Shown here one piece after another: positions 33,138 to 39,452 of a stretch of DNA of 39,452 nt. Under the pieces are notes generated by a model. That model worked only from the letters and a program-made list of their open reading frames with translations. It was not told the DNA's origin and searched no databases. The number at the start of each line of letters is the position of its first letter. Within the stretch, counting starts at the first letter, position 1. This DNA is from an uncultured Lachnospiraceae bacterium (GTDB lineage Bacteria > Bacillota > Clostridia > Lachnospirales > Lachnospiraceae). The position numbers were made by a program, and so were the translations under genes. Location: the NCBI GenBank assembly GCA_900549665.1, contig URPH01000026.1, positions 1-39,452 of the forward strand. Reading direction: 5' to 3'.

Positions 33138-33737
33138 TTATTTTAATTCCGTCCGGCAAAAATAGCAATCCATGCCGCTCCGATAATCGGCAGACACGAT
33201 ATTTTCAGCCCCACAGTACGGACAATAGAAAAGTTTCATTCCCCTGGGAATCGGATCGCCGATCAGATATCTGCCACCAACCCTTTGTCCACCGTATCTT
33301 TGGTTGACGCGTCTGATTTCTTCCTGTTTTTCCCTGGCATGCTCCATCTGATCCATTTTGGCCTTGCGTTCCAGATAATCCGTTGTCGACGGCTTTTTCC
33401 CGGTCTCCTTTTGAACAGTCTGCTGCTTATTGGGGCTCTGTTGTTTCTGCTGCATTTGCTGCTTTTGCTGCTTTTGTTGCAATTGCTGCTGTTGCTTTTC
33501 CTGCTTTAATTCACGTCTGGTAACGGAAAGCGGCTGGGTAGCCAGACGCTGATAGTGTTGATAATAGTTATCCTTCTGTGCATTTACAGCTGCTATCGAA
33601 TCGGTTTTGGGTGGCGTGTACACTACCTGGGATCCATTATTGGATGGATTGTTTCTTTGCTGATTCTTCTGTGCTTTCAAGATCACCTGTCTGGTAATAC
33701 AAATAAAAATCACAATATACACAATAAAAAAAAGCAT
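33138..33737 (-). CDS. Q-rich membrane-anchored zinc-ribbon protein
   Basis: An unrecognised 199-residue protein. It has an N-terminal membrane helix (1-20), a linker, a Gln/Lys-rich low-complexity tract (about 78-110, mostly Q and K), a charged helix (120-150) and a C-terminal zinc-ribbon-like motif C-x2-C-x14-C-x2-C (CPYCGAEN, then CYFC). The Gln tract is encoded by repeated CAG/CAA-type codons prone to slippage. It lies 21 bp behind holA in the same direction. It may sense or scaffold something at the membrane; the role is unknown. Confidence 0.7.
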   Translation of the reverse strand: MLFFIVYIVIFICITRQVILKAQKNQQRNNPSNNGSQVVYTPPKTDSIAAVNAQKDNYYQHYQRLATQPLSVTRRELKQEKQQQQLQQKQQKQQMQQKQQSPNKQQTVQKETGKKPSTTDYLERKAKMDQMEHAREKQEEIRRVNQRYGGQRVGGRYLIGDPIPRGMKLFYCPYCGAENIVSADYRSGMDCYFCRTELK

Positions 33738-33758
33738 CCTATTATTTCATCTCCTTTT

Positions 33759-34748
33759 CTAACCGGCCACATTGCCGTATTTCATCATAAACAGCTCTAC
33801 ACTCATCACATCGGGAACCTTTCCTGTCTTGATATCCTCATCTGCCCGGACGCAGTCATCAATAGCAGCCCGCAGAGTCTCTTTTTTAAACCTCGATGCC
33901 TGATCCAGACACTTGCCCGCCACAAAGGGCGGTACTCCCATTTTCTGTGCAATAGTCCGGCGGTCATAGCCCTGTTCGCGCAAGGATCTGGCCTGTAAAA
34001 GCAGATTGAACTGCCTTGCAAGCAAAGCCAGAATACGCATAGGCGGTTCCTTTAAAGAAAGCAGATCATAATACAGATGCAGAGCCTTTTCCTGTCTGCC
34101 TGTCGCCAGATAATTGATCATGTCAAAAATCCGGTTGGCAATCCTCTCTGTGCAGATTGTTTCCACATCTGCTGCCGTAATTTTTCCTTTGTTGAGACAG
34201 TAGCAGATGCACTTTTCCAGCTCGGAATGTATATTTTCCATATCTGTACCTGTCTTATAAAGCAGTGTGGATATCGCCATGGCATCCATTTCGAGATTTT
34301 CTTTTTTTGCAAGTCCGGCAATCCAGCGGCTCAATGTCGTCTCATCCTGTTCATGAAACTCACCGATATAACCGTGCTCCCTGACAGCCTTGTAAAGCTT
34401 ATTGCGCTTATCAACTTCCTTTTCATTGAAAACAAAATAGGTCGTTTCAAAACATTCGCCAAGATATTCTGCCAGCTGGTCTGCTCCGGAATTTTTAAAA
34501 AGTCCGCTGTTTTCTATGATGATGACACGACGGTCTGCAAAAAAAGGAACCTCTTCCGCTTTGTCGATGATCTGTGCCTGATTGATGTCCTTTCCTTCAT
34601 ATATGGAAAGATTCATCGTATCGCCACCATTTAAAAGCGCATCCTTTAAGCGGTTGCGGTACTGATTTCTCAGGTAATCCTCTTCCCCGCACAAAAGATA
34701 TATCTGTTTTAAATTGCCTGATTTGATATCTTCATTGATACGTTTCAT
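33759..34748 (-). CDS. holA: DNA polymerase III subunit delta
   Basis: Clamp-loader delta subunit, 329 residues. It opens the sliding clamp during replication. Features: IYLLCGEEDYLRNQY near the N-terminus, the AEEVPFFADRRVIIIENS strand, and the C-terminal collar region (PMRILALLARQFNLLLQAR). The ATG at 34746-34748 gives the usual N-terminus MKRINEDIKSG; a GTG ten codons earlier is possible but has no ribosome binding site. AGGAGAGGA lies rather far (14-18 nt) from the ATG. It is downstream of the M56 gene and ahead of the zinc-ribbon gene. Confidence 0.9.
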   Translation of the reverse strand: MKRINEDIKSGNLKQIYLLCGEEDYLRNQYRNRLKDALLNGGDTMNLSIYEGKDINQAQIIDKAEEVPFFADRRVIIIENSGLFKNSGADQLAEYLGECFETTYFVFNEKEVDKRNKLYKAVREHGYIGEFHEQDETTLSRWIAGLAKKENLEMDAMAISTLLYKTGTDMENIHSELEKCICYCLNKGKITAADVETICTERIANRIFDMINYLATGRQEKALHLYYDLLSLKEPPMRILALLARQFNLLLQARSLREQGYDRRTIAQKMGVPPFVAGKCLDQASRFKKETLRAAIDDCVRADEDIKTGKVPDVMSVELFMMKYGNVAG

Positions 34749-34813
34749 AAAAACAGTAACGTTCCTCTCCTGTTGCACAGCATCATTCTGTTTTAATTTT
34801 AACCGTTTATGAT

Positions 34814-37435
34814 TTAATTTGCAATGATACTTACACTTTTTAATGCATCACCCTTGGAATAATAATTACTGTCAAAAAATTTCATATATAATGGCTGTCC
34901 CTCACCCTCTGTAAAGAAAACAACCCAGTATTGCGTTTCCGGTAAATCACCCTCACCAAGCAGATCCGTTTCGGACGCCGTCACAAGATCTATATTGTAG
35001 CGGTACAGACAGCCGGAATATGCATCGTTTTGAAAAGTTGTTACCAGCTCGCTACTCATGTGATTATCTGTATATTGATATTCTATAAGTTGTCCATCAG
35101 AAAATTTCTCATAGCTTCCATATGAAGAATCAGTGCACACACCGGCTCCGCCAAGGGAATACCATGCTTCCGGTGTCCAATCGCCATGAGTCGGCTCTTT
35201 ATAACTTTCACTCTTAAACAGACAGCCAGCAAAATTTAGAAACAGGTCTACCCGATAATCTGAATATGACAGCTTCCCTTTTAATTTTTCGTTCTCATTA
35301 TTGTCAAGCAGGACAGACGGCAGTTCATATTTTTTTGCAAGAAAACTTTCAATATCGGCATCGGCAACATAACGGTCATCCGCAATATACAATAAAAAAG
35401 AATCCTGTGTCGCTGCATTGACCAAGCGTACCGAATATACTTCGCCCTTTTTATACTCTTCATCGACAGAGGTATCCTCCGCCCAGTAATATATACGCAG
35501 TTCAAAAACCGTATCATCATATGTAAATCCTGCTCTTTTCAGGTTGGTAAGAGATTCCGCATCATATGCCTCATCCTCTGTCAGATTGGTATACGAATCC
35601 CACAGGGAAATGCCCTTTTGTTTTTGTATATCAGCAAAGGAATCCGTTGTGACAAGTTGCACAAGCTCCTGCAGGGTCAGGACATTTTCAGATGGATCTT
35701 CCATATGATAATCGTAGGGAAGCCAGATTCCAGTCTCTCCATAGGGTCTTATCATCGTCACGGTGATCACTCCGTCTGGGAAAGAAATTCGCACATCACA
35801 GGTATCCGGATTGCTACCCGATTCCACCTCTGTCCGCATATTGCCTTTGTTTCCGATATTGAGCAGGTCATATACAGCAGTCTGTGGTGCAAAAAGATCG
35901 TGATATACATTTCCACTGGATAACAATGCATTCTGATTTAAGGTTTCTCCAAAAGAATTTTTCTCATAGTAATTCATCAGTGTGTCCTTAATTCCAAGAG
36001 GATAAGCAGTCAAAATTTCTTCTGCCGAAGCAATATCATCAAGATAAGTCATATTTTCTGCATCTATAGTATAAGTATCACCGTCACCTGACAGGTTGAG
36101 CTGCTCTTTTAATACCACCACATGCGGATCCGATGTCCATGCATAGTAAAGAATACTCACCGTCTGATTTTTGACATCGACATTGGAAACCACATACGGT
36201 GTTATCCCGTCAGGCCACTCCAACATCGGACTTGAACCAAGACTGAAATAAACGGTACCTTCTCCCTGCCTCAACAGATCTGCATCTTCAAAATTTTTTA
36301 TAACCTCCTGATCGGCCATCGCGATGATTGTTTTTCCATCACCGTCACAAATGGCCTTTGCCCATTTATTAGCTGTGGCATTCAGTGCATTCTCCAATTC
36401 TTTGTCCTGCGTCTGTGTGCCACCATTTGTTTGCGAATCTGTTGTATTTTCGTCACCTGCTGCCTCCATATCCTGTCCGGATACTGACAAATCTTTATTT
36501 CCTTTTTGATCTGTCATAAAACAAATCGCAACTACAACTCCCAGCGCAAGGGCCGCAACCGTTATAAAAAGAGCCGGCTTTTTATAATTCAGGACGTTTT
36601 TAACCCGGTCCTTCACACTCACTTCACCAAAAGCAACCGGACATGCTGTTATCATTTTTTGCTTTACATGACATTCCAAAAGCGCCTGACAATACTCTGC
36701 CTTCCACTCTCTGTCTTTATTCTTTGTTACCTTTTCATCACAGGCAAGCTCTATATCCTTGCACAAAAGAATGTAGGCAATCCAGCATAGAGGCTGGAAC
36801 CAGTATACAGCCAGTATTAAAAAACCAAGTGGTTTCCAGATATGATCTCCTCTTTTCAGATGCGCTCTCTCATGCTCCAGCACACAGTCTGTCACGTCTT
36901 CATCCATACCGGACGGCATATATATCTTAGGATTGATAACGCCCAGTATAAACGGACTTTGCACCTCATCGCAGGAATATACACGTTCGCATATTTTTTG
37001 TGAAACGGCAACTCTTTTACGAAGTAATATATAAGAAACCAGTGCATACAGGCATAAAAGAGCGACACCGCCAATCCATATCATGGAAGCCACGCTTATC
37101 ACAATCTGCATGGGATTTACGGAGTATGCAACATTTGCCGCAAAATTATCGGCAAGCACCGGATTGATGACCTGATTGACTGTCGGCACACTCGATGTAA
37201 TCTGTGGCACAGCCTGATACTCGATGTTTACAGGGATTGGTTCAGAATTCGGCACAAGGCTTAAGATGCTCTCAATATGAAAAGGTATGATCAGTTTTAC
37301 TGCGACCAGTCCCCAAAGCGCGCAGCTAATCCATCTGGGTGCTTTTTTGATGCAGAGCCGGACGAGTATGACTGCCATGATCAAGGCACTGGTAATCAGA
37401 GCGTTATTCAATAATTCTATAAAAATATGGTTCAT
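34814..37435 (-). CDS. M56 family (BlaR1-like) sensor metallopeptidase with very large ectodomain
   Basis: An 873-residue membrane protein. Helices at about 9-28, 37-52, 110-137 and 201-226 surround a cytoplasmic zinc peptidase: HERAH (His188, Glu189, His192) and ELACDEKV, as in BlaR1/MecR1. A further helix (about 289-308) leads to an extracellular region of roughly 565 residues instead of the ~260-residue penicillin-binding sensor. I see no SxxK/KTG set there and do not recognise a known fold. BlaR1 cleaves BlaI after signal reception; here a BlaI-like gene lies just upstream. The signal and target genes are unknown. Confidence 0.88.
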   Translation of the reverse strand: MNHIFIELLNNALITSALIMAVILVRLCIKKAPRWISCALWGLVAVKLIIPFHIESILSLVPNSEPIPVNIEYQAVPQITSSVPTVNQVINPVLADNFAANVAYSVNPMQIVISVASMIWIGGVALLCLYALVSYILLRKRVAVSQKICERVYSCDEVQSPFILGVINPKIYMPSGMDEDVTDCVLEHERAHLKRGDHIWKPLGFLILAVYWFQPLCWIAYILLCKDIELACDEKVTKNKDREWKAEYCQALLECHVKQKMITACPVAFGEVSVKDRVKNVLNYKKPALFITVAALALGVVVAICFMTDQKGNKDLSVSGQDMEAAGDENTTDSQTNGGTQTQDKELENALNATANKWAKAICDGDGKTIIAMADQEVIKNFEDADLLRQGEGTVYFSLGSSPMLEWPDGITPYVVSNVDVKNQTVSILYYAWTSDPHVVVLKEQLNLSGDGDTYTIDAENMTYLDDIASAEEILTAYPLGIKDTLMNYYEKNSFGETLNQNALLSSGNVYHDLFAPQTAVYDLLNIGNKGNMRTEVESGSNPDTCDVRISFPDGVITVTMIRPYGETGIWLPYDYHMEDPSENVLTLQELVQLVTTDSFADIQKQKGISLWDSYTNLTEDEAYDAESLTNLKRAGFTYDDTVFELRIYYWAEDTSVDEEYKKGEVYSVRLVNAATQDSFLLYIADDRYVADADIESFLAKKYELPSVLLDNNENEKLKGKLSYSDYRVDLFLNFAGCLFKSESYKEPTHGDWTPEAWYSLGGAGVCTDSSYGSYEKFSDGQLIEYQYTDNHMSSELVTTFQNDAYSGCLYRYNIDLVTASETDLLGEGDLPETQYWVVFFTEGEGQPLYMKFFDSNYYSKGDALKSVSIIAN

Positions 37436-37629
37436 GTGTTTCCTCTTTTCTGGGGGGGATAGGTGGTTGTAGCTTTTGGTGGTTGTTTTTTTAGTTGATA
37501 TTTGTATGAGATGGTAGCATCTAGCTGGTTCATTATGACTTCTTGATGCTGGATCCCTGATTTATGGATTTTATTATTTGGTAGATTGAGTCTGGCGTGT
37601 TTTCATCGTTTGATTTCGTGGATACCGAT

Positions 37630-38001
37630 TTATTCATTTGCATCGGATGATCTGAATGAATCGATCATGTGCTGAATTTCATTAATTTCTTTTGATGACA
37701 GTTTTTTTCTGCCTGTAAAGGCCGCAATAAAAGATGGCAGGGAACCATTAAAGTTATCCTCTACAAATTTTTGACTTTTGGCACTGTCAAACTGTGCTTT
37801 TGAAACAAGAGCTGTTACTACTCCATCCTGATTTTGAAACAGGCCCTTTTCACACAGTTTTCTCAAAACGGTATAGGTGGTAGACTTTTTCCAGCCCAGT
37901 TTTTCTGCTGCAATCCCAACGAGCATTCCTGATGTGACCGGTTCATGCTCCCAGATTATCTGTGCAAATTGTTCCTGAATTTCTCCTAATTCGATTTCCA
38001 T
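37630..38001 (-). CDS. blaI: BlaI/MecI-family repressor
   Basis: A 123-residue winged-helix repressor. LGEIQEQFAQIIWEHEPVTSG (split at residues 5-25) and KKSTTYTVLRKLCEKGL (about 38-54) form the BlaI/MecI DNA-binding core; the acidic C-terminal part dimerises and holds the site cut by the M56 peptidase. It is probably transcribed with the M56 gene 194 bp downstream. A strong promoter and inverted repeat lie upstream. The name blaI reflects the family; beta-lactam response is not shown. Confidence 0.9.
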   Translation of the reverse strand: MEIELGEIQEQFAQIIWEHEPVTSGMLVGIAAEKLGWKKSTTYTVLRKLCEKGLFQNQDGVVTALVSKAQFDSAKSQKFVEDNFNGSLPSFIAAFTGRKKLSSKEINEIQHMIDSFRSSDANE

Positions 38002-38092
38002 ATGATTTCTCCTTGATGGTTGGTGATTGTTGTATGATTAATGAAGTTATGAGGTATTGTGGATTTTGATCCTTGGTTACCTTGGGATTGTT

Positions 38093-38111
38093 GGTTTATC
38101 CCAAGTAAACC
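38093..38111. promoter_or_regulatory. Candidate BlaI operator
   Basis: GGTTTA and TAAACC form perfect 6-bp arms around 7 bp. It starts about 12 bp after the -10 box of the blaI promoter, where a repressor would block initiation. A related GGATAAAC word also spans the -10 box. Inference. Confidence 0.5.
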
Positions 38112-38123
38112 TTTCTGCAGTTT

Positions 38124-38152
38124 AGTTTATCCTGAATAGACCGGTTTGTCAA
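38124..38152 (-). promoter_or_regulatory. Promoter of the blaI-M56 genes
   Basis: TTGACA (38147-38152), 17 bp, TAAACT (38124-38129) on the minus strand. Initiation would fall near 38117, some 115 bp before the blaI start codon. Confidence 0.75.
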
Positions 38153-38279
38153 TTTGTTTTTTGGACGGACGCGCAAAGCGCCTGCGGCTGTTGCGCTGAG
38201 GGTGGTGGAATTAAGATAAAAGAGAGGAAACGGAAGATTATTGATGCCGGATGTATTAGATTAGGGTCTTGGCTCCGGT

Positions 38280-38412
38280 TAAGCGGTGCACTGAGTATGC
38301 TGCCAGGCAGCACACTCAGTCTCGCGCTGGCGCGCTATATAAAAAAATCGCAACTCAGGCTCTGATAAGTAAACTTATCTCGCCTGAATTGCGATTTTTT
38401 ATGCACCGCTTA
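38280..38412. repeat. Nested inverted-repeat element after pckA
   Basis: TAAGCGGTGCA (38280-38290) and TGCACCGCTTA (38402-38412) are perfect 11-bp arms. Between them lie the hairpin ACTGAGT-GCTGCC/GGCAGC-ACTCAGT (38290-38320), a small GC-rich CGCGC/GCGCG hairpin, and the pckA terminator (38342-38400). The arrangement resembles a small transposon-like element with terminal repeats or a multi-branch RNA. No target duplication was recognised. Confidence 0.8.
38342..38400 (-). terminator. Terminator of pckA
   Basis: AAAAAATCGCAA-x-TCAGGC and GCCTGA-x-TTGCGATTTTTT form a long stem with an inner ATAAGT/ACTTAT hairpin. It ends in Ts on both strands, so it is bidirectional, and begins about 27 bp after the pckA stop. 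Confidence 0.93.
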
Positions 38413-38426
38413 TAGGAACGCGGATT

Positions 38427-39452
38427 TTATAACTGAGGACCAGCTGCTACTAAGGCTTTACCAGCTTCGTTTGTTGTGTATTTAACGAAGTTCTTCTGGA
38501 ATCTCTCAGCAAGATCTTTAGCTTTTGCTTCCCATTCAGAAGCGTCTGCATATGTGTCACGAGGATCTAAGATAGCAGGATCAACGCCCGGAAGCTCTGT
38601 AGGAACTTCGAAGTTGAACATCGGGATCTTCTTTGTAGGAGCTGTCTTGATATCACCACTTAAGATAGCATCGATAATTCCACGTGTATCTTTGATTGTG
38701 ATACGTTTGCCTGTTCCATTCCATCCTGTATTTACTAAGTATGCTTTTGCACCGTTAGCATTCATCTTCTTAACAAGCTCTTCACCGTATTTTGTAGGAT
38801 GTAACTCTAAGAATGCCTGTCCAAAGCATGCTGAGAATGTAGGTGTAGGCTCTGTGATACCACGCTCTGTACCAGCTAATTTAGCTGTAAATCCTGATAA
38901 GAAGTAGTACTGTGTCTGTTCAGGAGTTAAGATAGATACAGGAGGTAATACGCCGAATGCATCTGCTGATAAGAAGATTACATTGTCAGCTGCAGGACCT
39001 GAAGATACTCCGTTTACTTTAGAAGCAATTTTCTCAATATGGTCGATCGGGTAAGAAACACGAGTGTTTTCTGTAACGCTCTTGTCGTTGAAGTCGATCT
39101 TTCCGTCTGCTGAAACTGTAACGTTCTCTAATAAAGCGTCTCTTCTGATAGCATTGTAGATATCAGGCTCAGATTCTTTATCAAGACCGATAACTTTTGC
39201 GTAGCAACCGCCTTCGAAGTTGAATACACCGTTGTCATCCCAACCGTGCTCATCATCACCGATTAATAATCTCTTAGGATCTGTAGATAAGGTTGTCTTA
39301 CCTGTTCCTGAAAGACCAAAGAAGATAGCTGTGTGCTTACCTTCCATATCGCAGTTAGCTGAGCAGTGCATAGAAGCGATACCCTTAAGAGGTAAGTAGT
39401 AGTTCATCATAGAGAACATACCTTTTTTCATTTCTCCGCCGTACCATGTATT
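38427..39452 (-). CDS. pckA: Phosphoenolpyruvate carboxykinase (ATP), 3' part
   Basis: Enzyme interconverting oxaloacetate + ATP and PEP + CO2 + ADP; in anaerobes it often runs toward oxaloacetate. The window holds the last 341 codons; the frame stays open to the right edge (NTWYGGE before the internal Met), so the 5' end lies outside. The P-loop GLSGTGKTTLSTD and the metal-site region DDEHGWDDNGVFNFEGGCYAK (split across two stretches) are clear; ITEPTPTFSACFGQ and LVNTGWNGTG follow. The ATP-dependent class is indicated by these motifs. It ends in a strong terminator. Confidence 0.96.
   Translation of the reverse strand, partial: NTWYGGEMKKGMFSMMNYYLPLKGIASMHCSANCDMEGKHTAIFFGLSGTGKTTLSTDPKRLLIGDDEHGWDDNGVFNFEGGCYAKVIGLDKESEPDIYNAIRRDALLENVTVSADGKIDFNDKSVTENTRVSYPIDHIEKIASKVNGVSSGPAADNVIFLSADAFGVLPPVSILTPEQTQYYFLSGFTAKLAGTERGITEPTPTFSACFGQAFLELHPTKYGEELVKKMNANGAKAYLVNTGWNGTGKRITIKDTRGIIDAILSGDIKTAPTKKIPMFNFEVPTELPGVDPAILDPRDTYADASEWEAKAKDLAERFQKNFVKYTTNEAGKALVAAGPQL

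Noticed and set aside
34749..34778. GTG start of holA ten codons upstream
   Set aside because: No ribosome binding site precedes it, and the family N-terminus matches the later ATG; kept as an alternative only.

Overview
The window reads as a stretch of chromosome from a low-to-moderate-GC Firmicute, most likely an anaerobic gut or rumen Clostridium of the Lachnospiraceae type. The evidence is indirect: strong AGGAGG-type ribosome binding sites, a T-box leader on aspS, a PheB-like ACT protein in front of hom-lysC, a CD1871A-family CXXC mini-protein beside a polyferredoxin and a TlpA-like lipoprotein, a DUF4358/MBOAT/DHHW operon, and ATP-type PEP carboxykinase. No rRNA, tRNA, CRISPR array, intact transposase or phage gene was seen. 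The genus assignment is inference.

Layout from left to right. Positions 1-914 hold no credible gene. They contain a multi-hairpin element, seven tandem 52-bp units that each look like an intrinsic terminator on the plus strand, and a 20-bp repeat patch. Then come the threonine/lysine branch operon pheB-hom-lysC (minus strand, consensus-like promoter), a membrane-anchored cell wall amidase, glyA with a strong terminator, and a convergent overlapping pair (a DagK-type lipid kinase and a SpoT-like HD hydrolase). Two-component system 1 follows (a kinase with a large ectodomain plus an OmpR regulator), then a MarR regulator and the surface acylation operon DUF4358 lipoprotein - MBOAT - DHHW/AlgJ-like protein. 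aspS is next, behind a recognisable promoter and T-box whose predicted specifier is AAC (Asn).

The middle (17.2-27.1 kb) holds a 28-bp perfect inverted repeat in an otherwise empty intergenic region, an ABC-F ATPase, mutY, a cytosolic 5'-nucleotidase and a DUF1653 protein. mutY and the DUF1653 gene both carry degenerate in-frame minisatellites. A small membrane-anchored protein follows; its Shine-Dalgarno sequence is buried in a terminator-like hairpin behind a LacI-MATE operon. Two-component system 2 (RR2-HK2) is divergent, from overlapping promoters, to the redox cassette CD1871A - 4Fe-4S membrane protein - TlpA-like lipoprotein.

The right part (29.1-39.4 kb) has a MarR-controlled operon with two unknown multi-pass membrane proteins, a degV-tetR operon, a BlaI - M56 (BlaR1-like) pair with an unusually large ectodomain, followed in the same direction by holA, a Q-rich zinc-ribbon protein and yqeY, and finally the 3' part of pckA. 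pckA ends in a strong terminator enclosed in a larger nested inverted-repeat element.

Most genes are ordinary housekeeping or local regulatory units. The most unusual signals are non-coding: the tandem terminator array, the aspS T-box with an Asn specifier together with a non-discriminating AspRS signature, the 28-bp hairpin, the RBS-occluding hairpin and the minisatellites in adjacent genes.
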